37,934 nucleotides of DNA from Planctomycetes bacterium GWF2_42_9. GTDB taxonomy: Bacteria > Planctomycetota > Phycisphaerae > Sedimentisphaerales > UBA12454. A program made the translations under genes and the position numbers. Below the pieces are notes generated by a model. It worked only from the letters and a program-made list of their open reading frames with translations. It did no database searches and was not told where the DNA came from. Below are positions 1 through 9,456 of the stretch, piece by piece. Location: NCBI GenBank assembly GCA_001825675.1, contig MHYA01000030.1, positions 11,969 to 49,902 on the forward strand, written 5' to 3'. The number at the start of each line of letters is the position of its first letter. The first letter of the stretch is position 1.

Positions 1-672
1 GTCAACGGCGGCGCAAAAGGTTTATCTGACGATATTATGCAGTACACTAACCTCGGCGCACCGCCAATGCCTGACCCGCTTTGTCCCGGCTCTCAGTGCG
101 ATGGAAGCGTCGCAGCCGGCGGTTGTTTACCAACTCCTGATTTTGGAACTTTGCAGGATAATAAAAAAGTTGTCGTAAAATCGGGTGAGACCAAAGTTTT
201 ACAGCCAGGTTACTATCCCGGCGGAATAGAAATTACAACAAAAACAGGAACAGCCACACTCCAGCCGGGCATTTATGTTCTCGACGGCGTTGGTCTGAAC
301 ATTAATGGCGGCAATCTTATCGGCGACGGCGTAATGTTTTATATAACAGGAACCGGAAAAGTTGATCTTCGCGGCAATGGAAACATACAGCTAAATCAAA
401 ATTTTGAAATAGAGTCCGGCCCATTTACAGGTATGGCTATATATCAGGATAGAACGAATGCAAACACTGCCACTATCATTGGAACAGACAATATGGACAT
501 CAACGGAACATTATATTTCCCGCGCAACCACGTAGAACTTGGCGGCCAGGGCGATGGTTTTGGAACGCAATTAATCGCAGATACACTGAACGTTCACGGC
601 ACAGGGCTTTTGCAAATCAATTACGACGGCCGGAATCCATACCCTACTAATAAATCAATTTTAGTATTTTAG
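1..672 (+). CDS. TadG-like Flp pilus assembly protein, C-terminal part (5' truncated by window edge)
   Basis: The reading frame is open from base 1 and stops at 670-672, so only the last 223 or so residues are present; the ATG at 37 is internal. The sequence is glycine-rich and beta-rich, with phrases such as YYPGGI, PGIYVLDG and YFPRNHVELGG and a C-terminal YDGRNP. These resemble the C-terminal region of planctomycete TadE/TadG-like proteins, which carry an N-terminal membrane anchor and a long extracytoplasmic beta-rich tail. The anchor itself is outside the window, so the family call rests on recall of the tail. It could instead be another secreted beta-rich surface protein. No link to the sugar genes downstream is evident, and it is separated from them by 300 bp of non-coding DNA. 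Confidence 0.6.
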   Translation, partial: VNGGAKGLSDDIMQYTNLGAPPMPDPLCPGSQCDGSVAAGGCLPTPDFGTLQDNKKVVVKSGETKVLQPGYYPGGIEITTKTGTATLQPGIYVLDGVGLNINGGNLIGDGVMFYITGTGKVDLRGNGNIQLNQNFEIESGPFTGMAIYQDRTNANTATIIGTDNMDINGTLYFPRNHVELGGQGDGFGTQLIADTLNVHGTGLLQINYDGRNPYPTNKSILVF

Positions 673-972
673 AATAAATGTTATACCTGCGATTGCAGTA
701 AACCTTGCAGTTGAAAAAAGTGGATCATACCAGATACCAACATCCGGATATTTGTGCCGAATTCACATCTTTGTATTTGTGTAAATTAGCAATTGATTAT
801 GCAATAAACACCAATTTTCTGACAAAAGCCCAACGGAAGTCCGATAGCCACTTGTAAACATTCCAATTCTCAGATTAAGAAACTAGATTAATCTATTTAG
901 ATAAAATGATGGTGAACTATCTTTAACTACAACGATTTTGATTGAAATTCGCTGCTTTTTGGCTTGATTATT
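673..972. other. Intergenic stretch with no recognisable gene
   Basis: AT-rich spacer between the TadG-like gene (+) and the broken beta-helix gene (-), whose 3' ends face each other. I see no convincing ORF, no RNA gene and no copy of the 21-bp-spaced operator found elsewhere in the window. The only structure noticed is the inverted repeat that begins at 961. Confidence 0.6.
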
Positions 973-986
973 TTAATACTCAAGCC
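961..986. repeat. Short inverted repeat at the 3' end of the broken beta-helix gene
   Basis: GGCTTGA (961-967) and TCAAGCC (980-986) form a perfect 7-bp stem with a 12-nt AT-rich loop that contains the stop codon of the minus-strand gene. It may act as a transcription end or an mRNA 3' stabiliser. On the minus strand the stem is followed by A residues rather than a T-run, so it is not a canonical intrinsic terminator. Confidence 0.4.
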
Positions 987-3900
987 CTATAAATTCAAAA
1001 TTGGTATTCTGGAAACCGGAAATATTCAGGTACGCAGGAGAGTTTGACTGCAATTTTAAATTACGTTTAGTCTCATCAAGAAAATACGGGGCCTGGTTCG
1101 AAATATTATTTGATATGGAAACATACGCGAGCGCGCCAGACAAGCCGTTTGGCGAACAATACGAACCTTCTATTGTCCAGGAAGAATTCTGCCATCCAAT
1201 ATTTTTCTGAAGTGTATCATTGCCGGGATTCTTTGCATCTATGTATCCCTGCCCGCTGGTCGGGATTGCAGCAAGATTCGGATAGGCTGTACTCCAAGGC
1301 GAAGATTGGTAATTATACAACTGAATTTTCGCAAGCAGATTATGTAAATCATTTGGGGTTTCGTTTATATTGCAAACACCGCGTCTGTCTGCATAAAATG
1401 CCCCGCCACATTTCGCAAATACATTGTTTTCGATACAGTTATCGCGTCCACCGCCCATAAACACCGCAACACCGCTAACATTATAAAATGTGTTCGCGAA
1501 GATGTAAGTTCCCTTGAACATTCATCAAGATAAATTCCGTGAGCTACCTGATTGAAAATGTTAGTCGGAACATCGTGGATAAAATTGTATTGAATAATAT
1601 TACCCTGATTTCCCCAATCCAGACCAGAATAAATTATACCGGCATCGCCCGTTTCCTTGCAAACAGCCTCAATTTCATTGTATGCGATAACATTGTCATT
1701 CGCACCGTCTCTATATCCCTTAAAAGTCCAGTCATTAGTATCCCATAAATCGAGAAATTGAGCGGATTCAACTGACCACGTACCATAGACAATAGCTCCT
1801 CCTGGAGCATCGTGCATATAATTATGTGTAACAGTGTTTCCGCAGCCGTGTATCATAACAGCCGGCTGACCGCAATGTGTCCATCGTCCAAAATTATAAA
1901 TTTCATTGTTATTTATGAGATTGTAACTTTTTTGCAAAGTAGCACGATTTCCGCCGCATACATATACGCCCTGTTTGCCGGTATCGTAAATTGTACAGTT
2001 TTTCACCGTATGATAAGTATTGGCGACTGCATCCGACTCTGCGTTTATTGATACACCGGCATTACCAGTATATCGAATTGTAAAACCATCAAGAGTAATA
2101 TGGCTTCCGCATTTAATCCTGATTGCTTCGGCCCGGCACATCTCAAAAATGATATCCTTAAACGTGATGTATTGAGCCTCTACAGCATTTACTATTCTTT
2201 CACGATTTTCGCCGAGCGTCGAAACGATCGATTCGCCCGCTGCAACAGATGACGGAGGCCAGAAATAAAGCATATTGAAATTATTATTCCGCTCAATATA
2301 ATATTCTCCTGCCGAATCAAGTTCTATCAGCAAATTAATAGCACGATAAGGCATACCGGATGACGCGGTAAATGAATATTGAGGATTAAGAGTAATTGTT
2401 CTTGTTCCGGTATTAATATTTGATACATCTTCATAATAATCAGCATAATAAAACGAGAAATAACCAAATATCCACGGGTAAGTCGCGGAAGTCCATCGAG
2501 ATGGCCGTGTTTCACTTGACGGATATGTGAAAGAGTTTGTACCGCCCGTTGAAGTATATGCATAACCGCTGTTTGTCCATTGAGCCAATTTCATAATTTG
2601 ACCATTAAAACCTAATTCAAGCGGAGATATTTCGTAGGCATACGGCCCCCACGGACTCCGTTCTCGCAAACCGCCGACATTACTTACGCCGCAATTAGGC
2701 AAGTAAGCTTTATATACATAACCGCGCGCACTTGTATCAATCTGGCTCCAATAAGGATCAGAGCTGTCAACGAGTAACCACCCATTGCTCGGTAATTGCA
2801 CACCGCCGATAATTCGCACAGTTTCGCCCGGATAGGCGCGATATATAATTGGTTTTTGAGCAGTACCGCAATCCTGCGATGTAAGTGAAAATTCAGAGCT
2901 ACGAAAATATTTTCCACCTCGTATGAAAACAGTTACGCCGCCATCAGGCAGAGGCGAAAGATTGCGAATCGTATCCCTGGCTTTTTCAAGAGTGGCAAAA
3001 GGTTGAGAAATTGTACCTGGATTATTATCGTTCCCATTCGCATCAACATAATAAGGCCTTCCTGTTGCTGTTATAGTTGTTTTGTTTGAAGCTGAATTAT
3101 ATTCATAGAGTAAAATTCCATTGCCGTCATAAGCTGTTGCGCCATTGAGAGATGTAATATTACCAGTAAGGATTAATTTGCCGCCGCTAATATCGAGATT
3201 TACATTCGTGCCGCTGGCATCAAATGTTGTCCATCCCGGCCCGAAAAGATAACCTGCATTTATTGTTCCGCCATCAAGATAAATATCGGCAGAAGCTCCG
3301 GCATTTTCAGGCCAGAAAATAATTTCGCTAACATTTAATTCGCCGCCTGTCATATATATAACCGGATGCTCGTTTGGAGTAAGTCCCGCATCAATATTCC
3401 TGCAATTTACAGTACCGGAATTTATATCTAATATCCCTAGCTCGCCATAACCAAGCCAGATACTGTCGGTCGGAAGATTGACTGTACTATCACCATCGAC
3501 CTGCAAAACACCTTCTGTCGCGTTACCTACAACTAAATATGTGTAAGTCGAAGGCGCGGTAAGAGTTCCGCCTTGTACGCTCAAGGTGGCACTGCCTGCG
3601 GAAGACACTCCAATTTGACTTGCGGCCCCAATATATTGATTCCCGCTTGAAATTCGAGCTGTAAAGTCCGTTGATTTATCCAGATAAACAGGGTTATTTA
3701 TTGTTGGCACAAACCCCGGCGACCAATTTACACTATTTGTCCAGCTAATGGCGTCTCCGTTTCCTATCCACGTTCTTGTATTGGTAACACCGGTAATCGT
3801 AGTCTTATTCTGATTGGCGTCGTAAGCATAATTTAATGTTCCATTGCCGTGATCTGCCGTAGCACCTTTAAGGGACGTAATAATTCCATTAAGTAAGTGT

Positions 3901-4559
3901 TCCTCCGCTGATATCCAAATTAACTGTAGAACTGCTGGCATCAAATGTTGTCCAATTAGGGCCAAATAGATAACCTGCACTTATTATTCCTCCATCAAGA
4001 TGTATATCCGCTGACGCACCGGCATTTTCAGGCCAGAAAATAATTTCACTGACATTTATTTGTCCGCCTGTCATATTAATAATAGGATGGCCGTTGGCTG
4101 TAAGGCCTGCATCGATATTTCTGCAATTTATTGTACCGGAACTCATATTGATCGTGCCTGTTGCACCATATCCAAGCCAGATGCTGTCAGAAACCAGATT
4201 TACGGTGCCGCCGCTAACTTGTAAAACCCCTTGGGAAGCGTTGCCAACAACCAAATATGTATAATTAGATGGAGCGGTGAGCGTCCTGCCTGCGACATTT
4301 AACGTGGCCGTGCCGCCTGATGATATGCCAATTTGACTTGCTGGCCCCATATATCGATCTCCGCTTGAAATTATGACTGTAAAAGCAGTCGCTTTATCAA
4401 GCCAGACGGTATCACTGCTTGCCGGCACACCTGTTGGCGACCAGTTTGAAGAATCAGTCCAATTTGTCCCGTCTCCATTGCCTGTCCAAGATTTGGCAGC
4501 AAATACATTTTAAGTAAAAAGATAATAACCAGACTTGTAACAACAAATATACTTCTCAT
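973..4559 (-). pseudogene. Secreted right-handed parallel beta-helix protein (GH141-like), broken by three frameshifts
   Basis: Four fragments in different frames together make one protein of about 1195 residues. The likely start is the ATG at 4557-4559, preceded by AGGAG, giving a hydrophobic signal peptide (MRSIFVVTSLVIIFLL). The frame then breaks in an A4 run (4508-4511), again near 3889-3900, and a third time near 1519-1529. After the signal come two copies of a beta-rich module, then a region starting YYVDANGNDNNPG with GGVTVFIRGGKYF, and beta-helix repeats rich in NN and HNY motifs. The last fragment, downstream of the third break, lines up with the intact 1153-residue relative at 22508-25969 (GGGRDN, DRRGV, INET, PPWSTAYP-like stretches). 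Such proteins are often filed with GH141-like enzymes; the substrate is unknown. Three independent indels favour decay, though assembly error is possible. It has its own operator upstream (4668-4703). Confidence 0.8.
3053..4488 (-). repeat. Tandem duplication of a ~718-bp beta-rich module
   Basis: Two consecutive copies, roughly 3771-4488 and 3053-3770, encode the same ~237-residue module. Each begins with a W(T/I)GNGD motif and shares YLVVGNA, SDSIWLGYG or TDSIWLGYG, NCRNIDAGLT, VSEIIFWPENAGASADI and YLFGP(N/G)WTTFDAS. The copies are clearly related but diverged, so the duplication is not recent. Frameshift 2 of the pseudogene falls near the end of the first copy. The module resembles the autotransporter-like beta-solenoid segments that planctomycetes place in front of secreted enzymes. 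Confidence 0.85.
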
Positions 4560-4667
4560 AAAATCTCCTTTCAGAAAGTTATTGTTCCGAATAAACATTA
4601 TTTCCGTTCGATGTCTCCAGGGGGGGGTGCGACTATCTTATGCACCAAAAGCAAAAATAAGAAAACA

Positions 4668-4703
4668 CCATTATGCGTTAAAATATCTCCATAATGCGCA
4701 TTG
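4668..4703 (-). promoter_or_regulatory. Tandem operator, XylR/AraC-type, for the broken beta-helix gene
   Basis: Read on the coding (minus) strand, the two half-sites are CAATGCGCATTATGG (distal) and TTTAACGCATAATGG (proximal), with equivalent bases exactly 21 bp apart. A possible -10 (CATAAG) begins 25 nt after the proximal GG, and the start codon at 4559 is about 108 nt downstream. The spacing of two helical turns is that of AraC-family direct-repeat sites. The binding protein is inferred to be the XylR-like regulator at 30085-31239. Confidence 0.7.
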
Positions 4704-4709
4704 AACTTT

Positions 4710-4745
4710 GCTTGCGCATTTTGGTGAGTTTTTGACAAAAAATGG
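4710..4745 (+). promoter_or_regulatory. Tandem operator, XylR/AraC-type, for the large plus-strand operon
   Basis: The half-sites are GCTTGCGCATTTTGG (4710-4724) and TTTGACAAAAAATGG (4731-4745), 21 bp apart, in mirror orientation to the neighbouring operator at 4668-4703. The proximal half is the weakest of the set because it lacks the GCG core. A GATAAA element lies about 22 nt downstream and the first gene of the operon starts at 4839. Only 6 bp separate the two divergent operators. Confidence 0.65.
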
Positions 4746-4838
4746 TGTTGTTTTGCCTCGAATGTGTGATAAACTTTAGTATTCAAAAGCGTTGCCTAAA
4801 ACCTGTTTCTATCGTCATTTGGGAGTCGCAAAGCACCA

Positions 4839-5333
4839 ATGAGCAATATCTGGTTTATGAAAATAAATTTTTTTTCGCGGAAATTGTTTTTTTTATCTCT
4901 TCTCTGCGGAATATGCGTTTCTGTGCTGATAGGCTTTCAAATTCACAAACAAGCTCATCTAAATTTTAATACACGAACGGAAATAAAGGAATTTACAAAA
5001 AAACTAAATTCAATTAGTGAATTATCATCTGGTATTAATTTCGTAATCCAAGAGAACACCAGCGATTATAATAAAAAAATAGCTTATGCAAAATTGCTCA
5101 ACAAATTTAATCTTCGGGATTTCTCGAAAATTCAAAATCCAGACATCCTTAAATTAAAAGATAGTTATAAAATTTCAGCAGGCAAATCTTTTGCGGTAAA
5201 GGAATATGGAATTGTTATCATTGTTCTAACTGTAATATTCTCATTGGGGCTGACTATACCTTCTTTCTGGCTTTTTTTTAGCTTGGGGATGGCGGGTATC
5301 AACTATTTATCTAAGGATAGGGAAGCTGTTTGA
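4839..5333 (+). CDS. Small two-TM membrane protein of unknown function, first gene of the operon
   Basis: 164 residues; not a family I recognise. One hydrophobic segment lies at about residues 12-32 and another at about 124-150, with a polar, lysine- and asparagine-rich loop of about 90 residues between them that is probably outside the cytoplasm. The start at 4839 follows a GGGAG about 13 nt upstream. ATG 4857, residue 7, is a possible alternative. Its stop overlaps the next start (TTGA, 5330-5333), so it is very likely co-translated with the symporter. That coupling suggests a role in transport or membrane assembly, but nothing in the sequence proves it. It sits directly behind operator 4710-4745. 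Confidence 0.7.
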   Translation: MSNIWFMKINFFSRKLFFLSLLCGICVSVLIGFQIHKQAHLNFNTRTEIKEFTKKLNSISELSSGINFVIQENTSDYNKKIAYAKLLNKFNLRDFSKIQNPDILKLKDSYKISAGKSFAVKEYGIVIIVLTVIFSLGLTIPSFWLFFSLGMAGINYLSKDREAV

Positions 5334-6715
5334 AACCAAAACCTTTTGGACAATTAAATTTTCTTCAGATTTTAGCCTATAATCTGGGTATGTCGGCAGA
5401 AGTAATCACGCTAAGCACTGTCGGATTGCTGGCAATGCCAATCTACAGTATGGCTTTGGGTGTGAATCCCGCTATGGTAGGGATTATCTTTTTCATTCCG
5501 CGTTTTTTGGATGCAATTATTGACCCTTTAATGGGCTACTTATCCGATAACACAAGAACAAAATGGGGCAGACGCAGACCATACCTTGCTATCGGCGGAA
5601 TTTTAACAGGTTTATCTTATATGTTAATGTGGTGTCCGCCTCTGTTCTTAACCAAAACAGGATTGTTTGCTTATTTTCTTATATGGTCAATTATTTTTTA
5701 CATAAGTTTGACAGTATATATCGTTCCGTATTATGCGTTAGGCAATGAAATCACTTTCGATTCCCGAATACGCGCAAAAGTAATGGCGTGGCGAAATTTG
5801 ATATGGGGCGGCGTTACATTGCTTGCACCGTGGACTTACAGTCTTTGTTTTTCACCATATTTCGGTAAAAACGAACTCGAAGGCGTCAGAGTTGTGGGGT
5901 TAATTTTTGGTTCGTTCGTTGCATTATGCGCGTTAATACCGGCAATATTCAGCCGGGAAAACATGGAAATACAAAAACAACCAAGAATCAATTTCATTCC
6001 AGCATTGAAAGAGTCATTCAGCAATAAAGCATTTTTAATTTTATCCATAGTTCGTATGTGTGCCAATTTCGGAACTGGCCTGGTAGGACCGATGATAATT
6101 TATGTGATTACATATCACGTTTATAAAGGAGATAAATCAGCAACGGCAAGTTTGTGGGGCTTTGTCGGTATGTCATGGGGTATCGGAGCAATTGTATCGG
6201 CTCCGATAGTAGATTATCTAGTGAAATCTCTTGGCACAAAAATAACTTTATACATTTCATTGATTGCCGTCTGCGTCGGACAGGTATTGTCTCTGCCGCT
6301 TATCACACCGGCAAATCCTTACCTTTCGACGATTCCATTTTTGTTTGGCGCTCCGGGAATAATGGGACTCTTTGCGGTAACCTCAATATGGCTGGCGGAT
6401 GTATGCGACTATGATGAATACCTGTACGGTAAACGCAGAGAAGGAATGTTCAGCGCAGTAATCAGCCTGATATTTAAGATAGGAACCGCAATTGCAACCG
6501 GGCTTTCCGGTTTGCTTATCGCGATTGCCGGCATCAGCGCAGAACCCGGCGTTACGCAGACTGAACATGCCGTATCAATGCTGCGGTATCTTTACACTTT
6601 TGTACCAATAGGATTTGTAATCGTTTCAGCAGCGTTGGGGTGGTTCTATCCTCTCAACGAACAAACAATGAAAGAAATAAAAGCTGAATTGGATAAACGC
6701 AGCAGCAAAAAATAA
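5330..6715 (+). CDS. GPH-family (MelB-like) sugar:cation symporter
   Basis: 461 residues, about twelve hydrophobic segments, the usual length for glycoside-pentoside-hexuronide:cation symporters of the major facilitator superfamily. The stretch at residues 61-83 (DAIIDPLMGYLSDNTRTK then WGRRRP) is the family's signature loop between helices 2 and 3, with the cation-site aspartates and the arginine cluster. The start codon is TTG, overlapping the previous stop by 4 nt and preceded by GGGAAG. Known relatives carry melibiose, xylosides or glucuronides with Na+ or H+. Here it probably imports the oligosaccharides that the cytoplasmic GH2 and GH65 enzymes of this operon break down. The exact sugar cannot be read from sequence. 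Confidence 0.88.
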   Translation: MKPKPFGQLNFLQILAYNLGMSAEVITLSTVGLLAMPIYSMALGVNPAMVGIIFFIPRFLDAIIDPLMGYLSDNTRTKWGRRRPYLAIGGILTGLSYMLMWCPPLFLTKTGLFAYFLIWSIIFYISLTVYIVPYYALGNEITFDSRIRAKVMAWRNLIWGGVTLLAPWTYSLCFSPYFGKNELEGVRVVGLIFGSFVALCALIPAIFSRENMEIQKQPRINFIPALKESFSNKAFLILSIVRMCANFGTGLVGPMIIYVITYHVYKGDKSATASLWGFVGMSWGIGAIVSAPIVDYLVKSLGTKITLYISLIAVCVGQVLSLPLITPANPYLSTIPFLFGAPGIMGLFAVTSIWLADVCDYDEYLYGKRREGMFSAVISLIFKIGTAIATGLSGLLIAIAGISAEPGVTQTEHAVSMLRYLYTFVPIGFVIVSAALGWFYPLNEQTMKEIKAELDKRSSKK

Positions 6716-6741
6716 CCAGACAGAAATATTGGTTAGCAGAA

Positions 6742-9441
6742 ATGACAAAATTATTCATAAAACGTACAGTTCTTCTTTTTGCATCAATCTTCAGCTACAC
6801 AGCCGCTGTATATGGCGATATTAATATCTATGTATCAGTCAATACTGATGCTGATTGTAACGGTTCGTATGAAAAACCATTCGGCGCAATTGTTCAGGCA
6901 AAAGACTTTATACGAAAGCTGAAAGCTGACGGCCAATTTAATTCGCCGGTACATATTTTATTGGCTGACGGCATATATAATATGAATGAAACTATCGTTT
7001 TTGACGAGAATGACAGCGGTACAGAGGAAAACCCAATTTCCTACGAAGCGCAGTCAAACGCAAAGCCAATCCTGTCCGGCGGAAAAGTAATTACGGGCTT
7101 TAAAAAGAGCGATAATGGTATCTGGCAGGTTTATATCCCTGAAGCAAACGAGGGCAAATGGTATTTTGAGCAATTGTTTATCAACGGCAAACGAGCGGTT
7201 CGTGCGCGACATCCAAACAAATTTTATCATTATATTACCCAAAAAATTTCGGATTCTGAAAATAATACACGCTTCATTGCTGATCATAAAGATTCAGTAT
7301 TGATTAACAAAATAAATCGGAAGCATTTAAATGATGTTACAGCGGTCTTTTACCATTCTTGGACAATATCGCGAAATCGGATTGATTCGATTGATGAAAA
7401 TAATGATGTTTTTATTTTGACCGGACCGGCAGGAAGAAGATTTCTTGAGGCGCCATATCAACGGTATCATTTTGAAAATTTCATTGAGGCGTTGGACGAA
7501 TGCGGAGAATGGTTTTTAAGCAGAAATGGAATGTTATACTATAAACCATTTAAAAATGAAGATATGAACTCCGCCCAAGTAATTGCACCAGTCATCGGGA
7601 GATTTATAGAATTAAAAGGTAATGCACAAGAACAGAAATTTGTTGAACACATCAATTTCAAAAATATTTCATTCCAATACGGCCAATATATTTTGCCGCC
7701 CGAAGGACAAAAAGATACGCAAGCCGCTGCATCAATTATCGACGCCGCTGTAATGGCTGATTACGCAAAAGCCATAAGTTTCGAAAATTGTGAAATCGCA
7801 CACATCGGCACGACCGCGATATGGTTTAAATATGGATGCTCTGATTGCTCAATAAATAAATGTTATATCCACGATTTCGGCGCATCAGGTTTATGCATCG
7901 GCGGAGACGATTTATCGCTGCCAATTACAAGCCATATTGAAGCAGATAACAATATTATCCGTTCAGGTGGACAAATTCATTTTGGAGCTGTCGGTATTAA
8001 GATCGGACACAGCAGTGATAATAAAATTACACATAATGATATTTCAGATATGCGATATACCGGCATTTCAGTTGGTTGGAAATGGGATTATGGCAAAAGC
8101 CCTGCTGAAAGAAATAAAATAGAATACAATCATATTCATCATATTGGGCAAGGTGTCCTGAGTGATATGGGCGGAATTTATACGCTTGGTGAATCGCCCG
8201 GTACAACGATATGCAACAATGTAATACATGACATCTATTCTTATGATATGTACGGTCGAGGCGGCTGGGGTATTTATACAGATCAGGCAAGTTCGGCTAT
8301 GCTGATAGAAAATAATCTTATTTATAACACTAAGACCGGAAGCTATTCGTTGCATTACGGCAGCGATTTGATTGTCAGAAACAACATTTTCGCATTCGCA
8401 ATGGACGGCCAGCTTCAGCGTGTTCCTGCTGGGATATGGAATCGTGCGATACAAGGCCGTATCTGGTTTGAAAATAATATTATCTATTGGCAAAACGGCG
8501 ACCTTTATTACGGCGACAACTGGAATAACTGGAACGATGAAAATGTTTTATCATTTAATAATGTTTATTGGAACACATCAGGACAAAATATTGAGTTTGA
8601 TGACTCGCTCAATCTCGCACAAATTCAAAAATTTGGACGAGAAAACAATTCTATAAAAACAGACCCCTGCTTCATTGACGCAGAGCATTTCGATTTTAAT
8701 TTAAAGCCAAATTCACCAGCTATTAAATTAGGATTCAAACCGTTTGATTATACAAAGAGCGGAATATATGGTGATTCGCAATGGACAGTATTGGCAAATG
8801 ATTTTAATTATCCGAAAGTCGAATTTGCACCGGAACCCCCTGCCGGCAATACTTTAACAATTAATGAAGATTTTGAGTCGGTGCCGCTCGATTCGATACC
8901 TGATAACTCAAAAGCAGATGTCGAAAAATCAGGCGATTCAATTGCAGTAACTGATTTGTACGCAGCCCGTGGAAAAAATAGTCTTAAAATTACTGACGCA
9001 TTGGGGCTTAAGTTTACAGAAAATCCTAAATTTTATTACCAAACGTATTTTACAGAAGGCACTTCAATAGTTTCTTTTGATTTAAGGTTGGAACAAAACG
9101 CGGAAATTGAACATCTTTGGCGGGATGCTTTAAAATATCAGACCGGTCCAAAACTAAAAATTAAAAATAACTCACTAATCGTCAACGGCCGAAATCTTTT
9201 ATCACTGCCGACGCAGCAATGGATTCATTTTGAGATAACTGCAATGCAAGGCAAACACGCAAACGGTAAATGGACAATGGAAGTTACGCTACCAAATGGC
9301 GATAAACATTTTTTTGATGCACTAAAGACCAAAGCATCAGGATGGAACAGAACAACACAAATAGAATTCTCAAGTATGGCAGCACGACATGCTGAATTTT
9401 ATTTAGATAACATAAAAATTACTAATTCATCAAATGATTAA
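6742..9441 (+). CDS. Secreted right-handed parallel beta-helix protein with C-terminal jelly-roll domain
   Basis: 899 residues. An N-terminal signal peptide (to about residue 26, ending near VYGD) is followed by IYVSVNTDADCNGSYEKPFG, the typical lead-in of beta-helix carbohydrate enzymes, and by ADGIYNMNETIVF and SGGKVITGF. Residues of about 300-650 contain regular turns such as NKCYIHDFGASGLCIGG and ENNLIYN that form the helix. From about residue 705 a separate beta-rich domain starts (NEDFESV to YLDNIKIT), resembling concanavalin/LamG-type jelly rolls. The likely role is an extracytoplasmic glycosidase or lyase; GH141-like is my best guess and no catalytic residues can be named. It lies 26 bp after the symporter gene and 15 bp before a UroD-like gene. 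Confidence 0.75.
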   Translation: MTKLFIKRTVLLFASIFSYTAAVYGDINIYVSVNTDADCNGSYEKPFGAIVQAKDFIRKLKADGQFNSPVHILLADGIYNMNETIVFDENDSGTEENPISYEAQSNAKPILSGGKVITGFKKSDNGIWQVYIPEANEGKWYFEQLFINGKRAVRARHPNKFYHYITQKISDSENNTRFIADHKDSVLINKINRKHLNDVTAVFYHSWTISRNRIDSIDENNDVFILTGPAGRRFLEAPYQRYHFENFIEALDECGEWFLSRNGMLYYKPFKNEDMNSAQVIAPVIGRFIELKGNAQEQKFVEHINFKNISFQYGQYILPPEGQKDTQAAASIIDAAVMADYAKAISFENCEIAHIGTTAIWFKYGCSDCSINKCYIHDFGASGLCIGGDDLSLPITSHIEADNNIIRSGGQIHFGAVGIKIGHSSDNKITHNDISDMRYTGISVGWKWDYGKSPAERNKIEYNHIHHIGQGVLSDMGGIYTLGESPGTTICNNVIHDIYSYDMYGRGGWGIYTDQASSAMLIENNLIYNTKTGSYSLHYGSDLIVRNNIFAFAMDGQLQRVPAGIWNRAIQGRIWFENNIIYWQNGDLYYGDNWNNWNDENVLSFNNVYWNTSGQNIEFDDSLNLAQIQKFGRENNSIKTDPCFIDAEHFDFNLKPNSPAIKLGFKPFDYTKSGIYGDSQWTVLANDFNYPKVEFAPEPPAGNTLTINEDFESVPLDSIPDNSKADVEKSGDSIAVTDLYAARGKNSLKITDALGLKFTENPKFYYQTYFTEGTSIVSFDLRLEQNAEIEHLWRDALKYQTGPKLKIKNNSLIVNGRNLLSLPTQQWIHFEITAMQGKHANGKWTMEVTLPNGDKHFFDALKTKASGWNRTTQIEFSSMAARHAEFYLDNIKITNSSND

Positions 9442-9456
9442 GAAGGATACTCGATT

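Noticed and set aside
973-1521. A separate 182-residue secreted protein gene
   Set aside because: It aligns with the C-terminal part of the beta-helix family and begins exactly where the upstream frame goes wrong, so it is the tail of the broken gene.
4619-4628. G-run of about eight bases as a phase-variable promoter element
   Set aside because: A single homopolymer in a non-coding region with no sign of length variants; it lies downstream of the predicted -10 of the broken gene and may equally be a sequencing artefact.
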